From Cadophora sp. MPI-SDFR-AT-0126 (Eukaryota > Ascomycota > Leotiomycetes > Helotiales > Ploettnerulaceae), in assembly GCA_020747065.1 (NCBI GenBank), contig JAGMVK010000012.1:186001-250000 (forward strand): a stretch of DNA of 64,000 nt. The letters are read 5' to 3'. A program made the position numbers and the translations under genes. This document shows positions 35,715-48,200 of this stretch, one piece after another (within the stretch, counting starts at the first letter, position 1; each line of letters opens with the position of its first letter). The notes beneath the pieces were generated by a model that had not been told where the DNA came from, ran no database searches, and saw nothing but the letters and a program-made list of their open reading frames with translations.

Positions 35715-37002
35715 ATGTCTGGCGCACGGCACTGGTAAGTCTCCCTGTCCCAATGTATATTCAGAAAGAAAGAAAAATTGGAATTAATGCGAAAGTCTAG
35801 GGAGCAAGACAAGGAAGCTACCGTCTACATTGGCAACATCGACGAACGAGTTACGGATAGTTTGGTATGGGAGCTCATGCTGCAGGCTGGACGGATCGTC
35901 AACGTACATCTACCGAAAGATAGGGTTACGCAGACGCATCAGGGTTATGGCTTTGTGGAGTTCATCAGTGAGGAGGATGCAGAGTATGCTGCGAGGATCA
36001 TGAACCAGGTGCGGTTGTATGGGAAGCCGATCCGAGTTAACAAGGTATGTTTGCTTGCCTAACTTCTCCCTTTTTCTTCTGCGAATCTCTTGCTTCTCAG
36101 CTTCATTTCACTTTCCTTTATTTACTTTACTTTGTCATTTTTGCATGTCGAGCTCAGAGAATCATACTGACAACCCAACCCAGGCCTCCGCAGACAAGCA
36201 AAAACCAATCGAAGTCGGCGCCGAGCTCTTCATCGGCAACCTCGACGCCATGGTCGACGAAAAGACCCTCTACGACACCTTCTCGCGCTTCGGCTCTCTG
36301 CAATCACCCCCCAAGATCGCGCGCGACGAGTCCGGCCTCTCGAAAGGCTACGGCTTCGTATCGTATGCCAGCTTCGAAGCCTCCGACGACGCCATCGCAA
36401 ACATGAATGGTCAGTACTTGATGAACAAGGACATCTCCGTGCAGTACGCGTACAAGAAGGACGGCAAGGGCGAGAGACACGGTGATGAGGCGGAGCGTCT
36501 GCTCGCTAGCTCGGGCAAGAAGCATAACGTCGTGCCCGAGGTGCAGAGCATGCCTGCGCAGCTGCTGATGAATGGGAGTGTGCCTCAGGGTCCAGCTGCT
36601 ATGCTGGATAACGGCATGGGAATGGGGATGGGCGGGATGCCACCTGCGTATGGAGCTCCACCGCCAAACCTCCCGCCTGGATTCGGTGGCCGTCCTGGTG
36701 CTGGAGGATATAATGCCGTTCCGCCGCCTCAGCAACAGCAGCAGATGGCTCCGAGACCAAATATGCCACTACCTCCTCCACCTTCAGGATTACCACAACG
36801 TCCTCCTCCTTCTCAAGGTGGGTATGGCGGACCTCAGGATTTCCATCCACCAGGATTCGCGCCACCGCCTGGCTTCCCACAGGCCATGCCGCCAGGATTT
36901 GGTGGCCCGCCGCCTGGTCAGATGCCGCCTGGCTTTATGCCTCCGCCTGGTTTCCAACAACAACAGCAGCAAGGTCCACCTGGGTATGCGGGCAGGAGGT
37001 AA
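35715..37002 (+). CDS. SF3B4: Splicing factor 3b subunit 4 (SF3B4/Hsh49)
   Basis: Three exons: 35715-35734 (20 nt), 35801-36044 and 36184-37002; 360 residues. Two RNA-recognition motifs: RRM1 about residues 11-87 with RNP2 VYIGNI and RNP1 GYGFVEF, and RRM2 about 98-175 with LFIGNL and GYGFVSY. The spacing and the phrase [11 protein letters not shown] between them are typical of SF3b49. The C-terminal 160 residues are Pro/Gly/Met-rich with repeated PPGF units and Gln runs, as in other members. Role: U2 snRNP component that contacts pre-mRNA upstream of the branch site and binds SF3b145. Intron 2 is 139 nt. No anomalies. Confidence 0.95.
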
Positions 37003-37019
37003 TCAGGGTGTCTTTGTGT

Positions 37020-37034
37020 GGGGGGGGGGGGGGG
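37020..37034. repeat. G15 homopolymer after SF3B4 stop
   Basis: Fifteen consecutive G residues 18 nt after the SF3B4 stop codon, in the expected 3' UTR. Long G runs are prone to length variation and sequencing error and could form a quadruplex only intermolecularly. Confidence 0.85.
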
Positions 37035-38124
37035 ATGATTGTACGAAAGACAAGGCAACCGATCATGATTCAAACGTCATTTGGATTGAAAGGTTGCAAA
37101 AAAGTCAACGGTGTTCAGGGGGCATTGCAGGCGTTTATGGAGTGTTAAATAAGAAACATTGTATTGATTGAGTGGGGTGAGGGAGAAAACAGTTCCCAAA
37201 TCTTCATACCTACTTACTGAAGTGGCATTGGGGATCTAGCTAGATACCAAAACATCCAATTGAGAAATTTGAATAGGTGCCTGAAGGGGGAAAGATACTT
37301 CCCAGTCCCTCTCTCACTGTCCCAGTAATCGTCATTTTGTGATCCAGATCCGCCGTCACTGTTGCACTGCCCAGACAGATGTCTATCTCATACCTAACCT
37401 AGGAGAGACGAGGCCTCGTGGTCTGAACTGCACAAAAACGCCAAACCATTACATCCACCTCAATCTTCAGGCTACCAGACTCTGAGGCCGGGAATGATTG
37501 TCTCTGGTTTTCGGAAGGGTAGCTGGCTCACTTACAAGAATAGAAGGCATCAGCATTGACATCTAGACAATAGCGAACAGAGTGAGGTAGTGTTCAAAAA
37601 GGCACGAAACAGACAAGAAGTTTCTCAGCTATCAAGGTACACTGTCGATTGTTTCAAAATAGTGATACATTCATCCAGAAGTCCTGCCTCTTAAGAGCGT
37701 TGGGCGTTGAGGGTATATTCTGAACAACACAGTAGACCAAGACAGCTTAGGACTTCGCTTATGGTATTTACATCTCATCTCAGTGCGACCGACCGAAGCT
37801 CCTTCTTCAGTCCATTGCATATCCGCACGCGGCCTCCCCTCTGGTTTTTATTTCCCAAATCGAAACCAGAGCTGTCATTGACGCCGTTCTAGTCAATCAA
37901 GGTAGATAGGTAGTACTTTCGCATTTCTTTTCTCTTTCCTCTTTTTCGGGGCTGCGGACGTAGCGCCATAATGTACAGTACAAAGTTGTGGCCAGAGATT
38001 ACAGTCAAGCGGCTCGTCTCAGCTGAGAAGAAAGAAAATTCTGGTGCCGGTGCTGTTCCCTTTCTCCTCTCTCATGCGAGCTCAATGGAATATGGCGACT
38101 GCGCCCAAGTCGTCCATTGAGAAA
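37035..38124. other. Intergenic between converging SF3B4 and CBP80
   Basis: About 1.1 kb holding two 3' UTR regions. Short open frames only; no recognisable gene or repeat. Confidence 0.5.
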
Positions 38125-40805
38125 CTAGGAAATACCCCCATCAACATCATCCACAACCATCGCGCTCCCGCTTGCGTTACCATTCGCGCTCGTACCCGCA
38201 TTCCCCGCATCAGCAGTCACACTAGTGAACTCCTCAACCTTCTGACTCTCAAACTCCAGCACCCATGCCTCCTCAACCGCAATCTTTCGTCTGAAGACTC
38301 TCAGCCACCTTTCACCCCACTGCTTAATCATGCGATCCTCAATCCCACCCGCATCACCACTTTGCATCATCTGGTCTTTACTGCCACTCGCCCACGCCAC
38401 AAGCTGATCTTCCATCGAATCAAACAGATCCTTCATAGCCTTCCTCTCCCTCTCAACCGTCTCATCCATAAGAGCTCTCTGCTCGGGCAACAAGCCAGGA
38501 ACCTTCTTCGCACGGACGACCTGTCTTACACGATTAGTAACTTTGCCGATAGTAGCGGAGATCATCTCGTAGACGTGGGCTTGGCCAAGACGGGATCCGT
38601 CATTGGATAGCGCCCACTCGACGACGCTGGCTGGGCTGAGGATAGTGTAGTTGAGGAGCTTGTCGACGATGTTGACGCCTATACCGGGCTGGTCTTTCCA
38701 GTACTCCATGACGCTGTCGATGATCTGCTTACGGGCTGCTGGAGAGGCGGGGCCGAGGGCTAGGAGTCGCTCTTTGCAGCGTTCGATGCAGGATAGGACA
38801 TGGGAGAGGGATTTGGAGCCGATGTAGCAGATGGCTGTTACGTAGGCATCGGTTGAGTAGACTAGTTCGTCACCGAGCTTCATCTCGAGTGCTTGGGCGT
38901 GGATTCGGTCGATGACGGGTTGGATAGCATCTTCTGGAGATTTCTTGCGGAGAAGAGCCATGATTTCTTGACCTTCTTGGGCGAAAGGAGTATCTGATTC
39001 ACGTTAGCTTCATTCCCAAATCTTTGTCCAAAAACTGACCTAGATTGTTGTACTTGAAATCAGGAGTATCCTTCTCCTTCTCCTCGGTGATCAAAGCCTG
39101 ATAGGGCGCAGGCAAAGTACCCTTAATGCGCTGAGCAAAACTCAAACGAATCTCCTTATCCAAAGCGCCCTCAATGAACGCCTTCTTCGGATCCAGAGAC
39201 GGCAGCTCCACATCATCTATCCATTCAGTCCACTTCCAAGTAAAGCCAAAGTTACTCAAATGATGAGCAAACCAATCCATGAATCTATAGCTGAGCTCGA
39301 GATCCATGGAATCCACGCTGCGGTATAGGTAACGGATAGCTCTTCCCAAACTGGGCGCAATAGCAGCCGGTGCGATCTTACATGATTCGGTCAGGACCGA
39401 GTGGTAGTAGACCAACTTATGCTCTGGTGCTGGGAGTTGGAAGAGTTGGGAGAAGACAGCGTCGACTGCAACGTCTTCTGGCTTCCAGGTCGAGCGATCA
39501 CCCTCGATATCACGAAGTCTGTCGAATGGCGTAGCTCTCTTAACAAAAGTCCCTGGAGAGAAGTAACAGTCGATATCGATTAAGAAGCGCGCTGTAGCAT
39601 TTCTGTTGTAGTCCAGAATATTGATCGTGTCAACAATAGCATCTCGAATCAAGCAAGATGCGATATCGGAAGTTGGAGCAACAGTCTCGACATCTTGGTT
39701 TGCGTAGACCGAGAAGTAAAGCTCCGGGAATAACGGTCTCGGGCCATTGCTGACGATCTCGGGGATGATAATTGCGGGAAGAGTATGCTTGGGTGCTTCA
39801 GCCAAGGCGTCCTCGCGACCCTCCTCGAAAGCACCTTTCCACGGTCTCGGGAGACAAGAGAGTTCCCATCCGGTCGAAGCTTCATTCTGCAGCTGCTTCT
39901 GCAATAGCATCAGCACACCAGTTGGCGAAGTAGCCTCCTCCTTTCCATTCCCAGGATATGGATCCACCAAAGCCTGCAAGACATGTGGTTCGGAAGCAAT
40001 GATATCCGTATTCTCGACCATACTAGCTGCCTTGTCCTGGTTATCCGTCGCCGAGGAAGCCATAATATAGGGAATCGTGAAAAGGATAATCTTGACCAAC
40101 TCAGGGCCAATAGTCTGTACCAGATATGTTAGCAAGAGTCCAGCAAGACATGCAACTCATCCCTTCCCCCAAACTGACCTCCTCATTGTTCTCCGTCTGC
40201 AAATCCACCGCCTTCGTCAGAATATCCTGCAAGACTGTCCAAACCCCCTCCCCATCCAGCAATCCCTGCAAGCTCCCCAGGAACTTCATCAGCAGCTTCG
40301 TCTCCCTCCACTCCCCCCTCGCAATAGCAGCATTGGTGCGCAACGCAGTCCTCCTCAACACCTCCTCCGCAACCGCCTGTCCATCCTTGCGCATCGTATT
40401 CGCAACCAGGACTACCGCAGCCACGAAAGGGATCTTGAACGGCTGCTCGACGACCAGCTGGACCACAAGCTCGTAGAAGCTCTCCTTGAGCTCCTCGTCC
40501 TCGAAGTTATCGCACACGGTCTTGGCGATGCTGTAGACCTCATCCTCGACGCGCTTGACAGGCACTTCGGCGATGGCGAGCAATTGCTTGCGGACTCGGG
40601 AGGAGAGGGGTTCTTCGTAGCGGCGGCGCTGGGGGCGTCGATCGTAGTCTTCTTCATCTGTTTGGGGGGAGAACACAAATCGTCAGCCTCGTTGCTTGTC
40701 AACACGTTTACTGGGAGAGCTCTGCTTTAATTTACCTCTGTATCTTCTCTTGCGGTTATTGTATCCTCCGCGGCCGCCACGCGGTCTTTGATCATAGTCT
40801 GCCAT
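38125..40805 (-). CDS. CBP80: Nuclear cap-binding complex large subunit (CBP80/NCBP1)
   Basis: Four exons on the minus strand: 40736-40805, 40179-40657, 39040-40114 and 38125-38993; 830 residues. The N terminus is Arg/Gly-rich (DQRPRGGRGGYNNRKRRYR), a likely nuclear localisation signal. A MIF4G domain of repeated helices follows, with VKRVEDEVYSIAKTVCDNF, PFKIPFVAAVVLVANTMRK and ARGEWRETKLLMKFLGSL. The second and third MIF4G-like domains contain MDWFAHHLSNFGFTWKW and LDKEIRLSFAQRIKGTLP, and the C-terminal domain ends with acidic AMVVDDVDGG. Role: with CBP20, binds the 5' cap of nuclear transcripts and supports splicing, export and decay control. Introns are 46-78 nt. Exon boundaries are well supported because each joins conserved text in frame. 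Confidence 0.94.
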
Positions 40806-41929
40806 GGTTGTGAAGCAGATTTTGTTGTAGAATTGGGAATTGACGTTGTTTCTGGACGTCTCGAAATAAAATAGGGTCCACGGCTACGCTTGGATTGCAC
40901 GCGAACTGGAAGCTTGCGAGCTCATCACGTGGGGCCCAGAAAAACAACCTCTGATTCAAAAGTTGTTTATTTCGGCTGAGATGGGCCTATGAGAAGGTTT
41001 GAGGACTTCTCAAGCACATTGCAGTGTATTTCCAGCTCTGAAAACCTCTAGTTGCTGCCATTTCACCAACAGTAAAATTGCTCTTCACTTTCTCGCAAAT
41101 AATCTCAAGCATCTCAAGTCTCACCTCAGCATAAACACCGCGAGAATAGCATTTGAGAGGAATTTCAATTTGAGTTTCAGTCTCAGTGTCAGTCCCAATC
41201 TCTCATGTATGGAAAATCTTTGATGATCTCTGCCTGCCAGAACCCCTTTTAATAGCCACTAATGGCACATTGACCTAGGTAAGGAAAAGGAATCTTTTGA
41301 CCGCGCCAGACCAGGCGATCGCCCCCATCGCGGAATTAACCCATTCCATGCAATCATTTAACACAAGCGTGTCATCAAATGTAAAAGTACGCCTGAATCT
41401 TTGGGATGTAGAGGAGAAGAAAAAGTGGAAGTCCAGCCGCCCAATCCATCTGCTCGTTATTGAAAGAGGAGCGCCAATAGTTGGACAAGAAGAATAGAAA
41501 AGCAAAGGCCCATTTCCGTCATGCAAAAAGTCTAAAAAACGAGGTTTGTCGAAGGTGAATGGTTGATCGAAAGCCACAATCCATGAACCAGTCGATCGAG
41601 TCGTGTCCACGCAAATTTTAACTATTCGACACCGAAAAATGTCGTTGGGAGAAGTAAACACCGTCTTCGGCCAACATCTCTTCTCGTGGGTATTCTTCCA
41701 AACGCATAACCATCATAGATCCCGTAATCTCCCATATGCTCCGTATTTCCACAGTCAATCAAGGTCTGCAATAGGTGGTGAGAACAAGTTTTTGCAGGAC
41801 CAGTCAATATGCTGAATGGTGGTTTTGCCGGTGGGAGACGTTCCGAAACAATCGACTCCTCATAGAGCCCAGTTGCCGAACGACAGGAAAGCATTTATTC
41901 ATCAATCATCTTTGAGAAACCGTGGGCTC
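40806..41929. other. Intergenic: CBP80 promoter and GSK3 3' region
   Basis: About 1.1 kb between two minus-strand genes. It includes CACGTGGGGCCC about 125 bp upstream of the CBP80 start and CT-rich sequence near 41090-41220. A 128-codon minus frame at 41275-41661 has no recognisable features and lies in the expected GSK3 3' UTR or spacer. Confidence 0.5.
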
Positions 41930-43382
41930 TCAATCCAGCCTAGCCATCATCTCATCCTTTGCCATAGGCGTAAAGTTATCGATATCCAGACCACGGGCCG
42001 CCAAGCTTGGACGAATGTGTTGCGGGACCAGCCGGTTATTTAGCTGTGGGGCGATGGAGAGTTCTGACGCGCATGTTAGCTATTTAATTTCGTTTCAATG
42101 GGTGTGTGGGTCATACCATGACGCGAGAAATCAAACAGAGTAGGTAAATCCTTGACAGGGCCGTTTGGATGACGCGAGTCTGGGAAACGGGTTGCAGGAT
42201 CTCGCAGCTCGTCGAAGAATGGGTGAACCATGGCATCGATGGCTGAGAGGCGCTCGGTGGGAGTATATTCAAGGAGACGCGAGATAAGCTCGATTGCGTT
42301 CGCATCAGCCTTGCGGAAGACCTTGTTGAATGGGTGCGGTTTGATTTGGGGGAATTTATGCTCCATGTAATTTGGATTCATGGTACGGATTTGATCGCGC
42401 GTAGGCGTACCCAAAACCTTGATAATCTCCACAAGCTGATCAATACCCGATTCCCCTGGGAATAATGGTTGACCAAGCATCAATTCTGCCATAACACAGC
42501 CAGTTGACCAGACATCTGTTGTGAAGTTAGAAACAAGTTCAAGTTCTGTAAGTGCGGGGAACCCTACCGATCTTGGTTGTGTAGTTGGTGGCGCCGAAAA
42601 TCAACTCGGGGGCTCTGTAGTAACGGGAGCAGATGTAAGAAACATTTGGCTCGTTCTCTACTAAGATCTTTGCACTACCAAAATCACAGAGCTTCAGAAC
42701 ACCGGTGCTCGGGTCCAACAGCAAATTTTGTGGTTTGATATCGCGATGGCAAATTCCTTGAGAGTGGATGTAGGCGAGAGCACGGAAGAGTTGGTAGATG
42801 TAAAGCTTGACCTCGAGGATTGGCATGGTGGTCTTCATCTTGTTGAAGTATCTGGAAGCACGGTAGACGGTCTCGGGGACATATTCTTGAACTAGATTGA
42901 GGTATACCTCATCCTTCTGCCACACCCTCATTAGCATTCATCCCGAAGTATCGCAGCAAGGTATACGCACTCGTTCACCATTGGAATAATAGAAGGCCTT
43001 GAGCTCTACGATGTTTGGATGACGGACGATGCGCATGATCTGCAACTCACGGTTCTAATCCACGTCAGTAATGCCTAGATGACTCGAATTAATCCATTGC
43101 GCACCTTAAATCTCTTGTCTTGCAGAACGCGCTTGATCGCGGCATCCTCGCCAGAAGGCGAGAGCTTGGTCTGGAAGACGACACCAAAGGAGCCATTTCC
43201 TACGATCTTGCATTGTGTGTATTGCATATCTCGAGTCTCGCCGGTAACGCCATCCTGGACCTTCTCACGGATGACCTCTGTGCAATAAATATTAGCATGC
43301 GTTGAGTGAAAAGCTGAGCTGTCGAAGTGGTCTTACCTCCCATTCTCAGACTCGAGAAGGCTGCCGGCCGATTTTGCGACAT
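41930..43382 (-). CDS. GSK3: Glycogen synthase kinase 3 (shaggy-type Ser/Thr kinase)
   Basis: Six exons on the minus strand: 43337-43382, 43105-43277, 42971-43054, 42568-42916, 42117-42515 and 41930-42063; 394 residues, the normal fungal GSK3 length. Visible kinase features: glycine loop GNGSFGVVF (42-50), catalytic Lys64 in [20 protein letters not shown] at 158-165, DFGSAK from 179, the activation-loop Tyr195 in [17 protein letters not shown], and the CMGC insert region [20 protein letters not shown]. The C terminus, [20 protein letters not shown], is the standard fungal ending and lies in the last small exon. Role: constitutively active kinase controlling development, stress response and, in several plant-associated fungi, virulence. 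Its upstream region is very long and pyrimidine-rich. Confidence 0.97.
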
Positions 43383-44219
43383 CTTGGGGTCCAAAACAAC
43401 GTTGCTATCTGGAGTGCGGAGGGCTGAAGACGAGCAGAATTGAAGAGAGAGCTGCTGATGTCCTGGTGAAGTCCGTGATGGGCAATTGAGTGCAGGGTTG
43501 AGCGACGAGGAGCCGGTCTGCGATCAACTCGAATGAATAAGGCAGTAACGTGACGGGCTGTCCCACCAAGATCTGATTCACTGTTTTTGCTTCTGTAACG
43601 GAATTGCAGCCGAGTGAAACTGAGGCTGAAAGGGCGAAGAGTGAATGGTTGTGCGAGAGAGGGGTCGACGGGGCGGTGGAATGCTGATTGTCGAAGGGGG
43701 GGTTGGGCGAAGGTCGAATCGAAGTGGTCTCGTCAAGTGGTGAGGTGAGGTGAGGTTGTGAATAATGTGTGGAGGTCAAGGTCGTCAGAGGAGAGAACAA
43801 GGTAAGGTCGACGTAGGGAAACAGGCGTAGTAGTTTAGGTAAGGCGCTGGGCTTCCTTGGCTCGAAAGACTGGCTCTGCTCACGCGCTCCAAATTGAGAT
43901 GAGTTGGGACTAAGCACGAGTGTCTTGACTGGGGGGAGGGGGGCAAGGAGGGGGGAGTGCAGCGCAGTGCAGTTTGCAGGTTGCAGCAGCAGCGAAAGTT
44001 GAGGAGGAGTGGAGGAGACGAGGGGAGGGAGGGGAGGGATTGATTTCCAGGCTGGTGGTTGGAAGAGGGGACGACCGTTTGGACGAGGTCACTGGTCTCA
44101 ACCGTAGGGAAAAGCGCTGCCTTTCTGGGACAGGTGGAGGCGGGCAGTAGGGGGGACTGCAGGAGACGGTGTGTGCTGCGTAGCTGTGTGCTCTTAGGGC
44201 CGCCGTCGTGGAGGCGGAA

Positions 44220-44239
44220 GGCTGGCTGGCTGGCTGGCT
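44220..44239. repeat. (GGCT)5 microsatellite
   Basis: Five GGCT units in the upstream region of GSK3, about 840 bp before its start codon. Confidence 0.9.
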
Positions 44240-44300
44240 GGGTGTCGATGCTTTTGAATGCTTGCTGGCGGTCTGGTGGTATGTGCAGTACGGAGGATGC

Positions 44301-44320
44301 TGTGCTGTGCTGTGCTGTGC
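44301..44320. repeat. (TGTGC)4 microsatellite
   Basis: Four TGTGC units followed by a partial TGTG, 60 bp beyond the GGCT tract, in the same low-complexity region upstream of GSK3. Confidence 0.9.
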
Positions 44321-45250
44321 TGTGAGTTTTGTGTGTGTTGTGCGTGCCTCGAAGGAATCAGTCCGTTCAAGTGCAGTCCGGTGCGGGGTGTTGCGTAGTG
44401 AGCGTGAGCGTGTGTGTATTGCGTATTGTTCTCGAAGTGGAGTATTGAATCGAGTATGTGGATGTCGATGTAGTGGCAGTTCGTTCGTTCTCGGGAGAAG
44501 AGACTCGCAGTGTCGGAGTTGGACAGAAGCTGAAGCTGTAGCTTGTAGGTTTGTATGTAGGTAGATAGGAGTGAGAGTTGAAGTTGAAGGAGAAAGGAGA
44601 GTTGTGGTTGGTAGAAGAGGAAGTAGAAGAGGCTGTGGTGGGGTTGAACTCGAACTCGATCGAACTCGAGCTTGTTGTGGTCATTCACGAGAGCATGAGA
44701 TGGGTCTTGGGTATGGTTGGTGGTTGGTTGGCTGCCTCTTGACTCCGCTGTTGACTGGCTGCAGGCAACTGGCGTGGGTATGGGTATGGTATGTGGGCGT
44801 CTGGTGGGGTGGCTCTGGCCTCCTGTAGTCGCTTACAATACCAAATTAGCTTTGCTTGACGGACTGACTGGCGGACTGACTGAACGTTGTGCTGTGCTGC
44901 TCATCCTCATCTCATTCTGCAGTGACAGGGGGGCACCAGGACAGGCTCATAAGAACCGAACGATCCCCTGGGACGTAATGAGATTTTGGGAAGAAAGCAA
45001 AGCAAAGTGGAGTGCAGTGGAGTGTGTAAATTGGAAGGGTGATTATGAAGTGAGAGATGGAGTAGAATGCGGTATGAAAGGCAATGTGGAAAGAGCGGAA
45101 GGGTCAGCAATCGCAGCAGGAAACTCTGAACCCACGATGCTGGACTTACATTCGCATTCGCACTTGGACTTGGACCAGGACCATGTGTGACTGACTGACT
45201 TTCTGCAGTGTGGAGATGCGGGAGCGAGAGAGACGAAAGGGCTGGAGTAG

Positions 45251-48200
45251 CAGGAGAAGAAGGGTCTCGAATACCTACAGTATCTACCTCGAAAACGGCA
45301 AACTATCGGCGTTAAGGGGCAATGTAAGCGCCTTCGAGGTATCAGTATTTATTTGAAGACTCGAACTCCAAGACGGCAAGCGAAGAACCTTCGAGTAGGG
45401 TAGGTAGAGATTCGAAGATTGAAATCTAAAGTATGAAGCTCGATGCTCAAGCAAATCCCACCCAATACGACGCAGGAAGTAGAACAAAGCCGCAGACGTA
45501 CCCAACAAGAACAAGCGAATATTTACCTCGACAGGGTAGCTCTTAAACTTTTAGTCTTCTGGTGTTGACGGGCAAACGATGATGATTTCGCGCGTTCGGT
45601 TTTGGCTGCGGGAGGGGCTGGGAAGCCCTGTGGTTGGCTAGCGATACAGTTGCAGGAAGGAGTCTGGATCTCGGACGGGGAACTCGCAGTGGAAAAGCGC
45701 AAAAACGGTGATGGAATGCGATTTCGAGGAGCACAGGATGTTGTAGAATGGGGTTTCCTGGGGAAGAGGGACTCGGTTTGTTTCTTTGTTCTAGAAAGAA
45801 AGAAGACAAAGAATTCCGGACCATGTGTTGTCTGTTTCTCTGACAGCCAATGCAAGCCGGAGCGCCGACGACAACAGATCTATCCTTCTGCTTTCTCCCG
45901 TTTCTGCTGTTGAAGAAACATGACCGTCATGCATTAGATTACAATTGTAATGAATGGAATGGCTTGCTACCGGTAGTCAGGACTGCATCGTATCCTATCC
46001 TCATGCACGCCACATGCGGTCTTTGCCTTTCATCCCCCCTTTTGCCTTCGCGGCGAAGCAAAGAATGTACTCGCGATCATGAGACCAATTTTGATGCTTG
46101 TCCAGCACACGTATGTCCCAAAGAAAAGTCCAATCCATTGTCTGTCTGTCTATCTGCCTGTCATCGATATCCGCCGACGCTATGGTAGGTCATTGACAGC
46201 TATATTGCATAAGGTACTGCATCACAACCCCTCCCAATGCAGATACAAATGCATAAGCGGCATCGCTGGAGACTGGTGAACTGGGAGATCGGCCCAACAG
46301 GCCCCTGAACAAAGGTCCTGCAATTGGGTTACCTTCCGATCTGCAACACCTCAAGCTCGAACAGCTGTTCGGAGCTGCAACTGGGGCTGGAAGCTAGATG
46401 TTGGACCTTAAGCTGATTACCACATCCAGTGTCAATTTGAGCGGGCCAATGTGAGCCAAGAGTCATCAGGTCAGGTACAAAGTGAACCCTCTGGGGGACA
46501 GGACCCGAAAAGGGCCACAACATCATGTAGTAATGCGCTCGAATCGATGTTCTAACAATATACAAACGCTCTTGTCCTCCGCTCGAGTACAAACTTTCCA
46601 ACATATGATCTCTGGGTACACGACAGCGGGCAAATTGGAAGCAAGTACATCCGTCTTGCATCCTCTTCTGGTCAGCTGAATGTACAGCGTTCCCAGGCGA
46701 CCGGTCCAGACAGAAGAAATCGAGTCACGAGAGGAGGCAGAACAGTCATAGAGTTACAAGTACCTGCCTGTACCTAGCACCTTGCAGTCACAAATGTCTT
46801 GCCACCTCGCGTGGTCATCGTACATCTGGTTTGCTCCTGTTCTTGCCAGATGAGAGACATCAACGGCTATTGTTGCACGCGGGCGTGCCGTGTTTACAAG
46901 TGAATGCGGCAATAGAGTACATATCTCTATGTTGTGCCTCTCCTGAGATGATGAGAACCAGGTAGCTGGCTAGCTCTCCGAGATCTACTTCCTGCACTTC
47001 ATTCTGTTTTCGAGCCGCCGAGTCCTCATTCCGATGCCGACAATTTCATTGAGTGAGTTGGAGCTGGTAAGATTCAGCCACCAAGGATGAGATGAGATGC
47101 GATGCGATGCTTGTGCCTGGAAACTACAAGCAAAACAGCGCTAACATTTCCCATTGATAGAGATCCAGAACCCCTGATAAAGAGGCTCATAACGAAACGA
47201 AATGTAAATAGATTTCCCTAATCAAGCACAGGCCAATTCGTGGTTGTTGCCGCGTAGCCTCGTACTCTATCTGACGCTCGCCCTTTCGCCTCGACTCGCC
47301 TCGCCTGTCTCGCGGCCTGTCCGTCATTCTTCACCATGACCTCTGGCCATCTCACCACTGGCCACTCGGGTTGAAATCTTTGACAGGCTCGTGGTCAGTG
47401 GAGCAGAGCCTAGCAGGCCTGACCCGGATAAGCGCAGGGAACACCAGGCACGGACCAGTGAACAAAACCTCACACTGAGTCCAGGAATGAAGAACTGCTG
47501 TTCAGAGTTTGCTCAAGAGACAGATGAGGCCATCGGGGTGGAAGGAGCTGCACGAAATCATACAGTATATCTGACTTTCATCTCGAAATCTGACCTTGGT
47601 TCTGGCGAACGAATCACCACCAAAAGTAATTTCTGTGCTGTTCTAAAGTCAGTGGTGGTACTCGTAGTTTCGAGAAACTGTAACTAAGACCCCGGCATGC
47701 GGGCTGGCTAGTCGCTACAGCGAGGCATACAGACCAAACCGTCCAGCCATAAATGCATTTGACGGGCTTTGCTCTACTTCACAGAGCGATTTCGAGCTGC
47801 TGCTGCCAGACAGCAGTGAGCGATGCTTCGCCAAGACCTGTAAAGTGCATTGGCTTGTCTCAATCTCATGTTAGGGTTAGAGAAGAAACCTCCGTCCCGA
47901 TGATCCATTCCTGCACAGACTGGGCTGGATTCGCACGAATCTGAACCTCAAAGCTTGAAGCTCGAAGAGCAGAGAAATGAAGCTATTCAGAGCAAGCTGA
48001 GCTGTGCTTCACTTCAGCTGCTTACACCCAGTACATTACTATCAGAATTCTAGTGCGGGCGGGTGGACGACCCAAATTGCAACCTCAACAGCCAATAGGG
48101 CCGAGTACCATCAACATGGGAATCTCCATCATCAAGGTTCCATCTGTGAACCTGGCCAGATTTCTTGCATCTCACAGCCCTCAACCCCCGCCAGCCAACC

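Larger units (their letters stand above)
43383..45250 (-). promoter_or_regulatory. Long pyrimidine-rich upstream region of GSK3
   Basis: Read on the GSK3 strand, this stretch of about 1.9 kb is rich in CT and CA with many short simple repeats. That composition is typical of promoters and 5' leaders of regulated fungal genes. Two open frames opposite GSK3's upstream repeats (43405-43917, 44194-44688) are Ser/Thr/His-rich low-complexity text with no domain and are not called. Extent of the leader is inference. Confidence 0.4.

Noticed and set aside
43405..43917. 170-codon minus frame directly upstream of GSK3
   Set aside because: Ser/Thr/Pro-rich low-complexity text in a pyrimidine-rich leader; no domain and no splice link.
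44194..44688. 164-codon minus frame rich in His, Gln and Ser
   Set aside because: It runs through the GGCT and TGTGC microsatellites; product of simple repeats.
45340..45430. Possible tRNA T-arm (TTCGAGT loop with a 5-bp stem on the minus strand)
   Set aside because: No matching acceptor stem, D-arm or anticodon arm at the right spacing.
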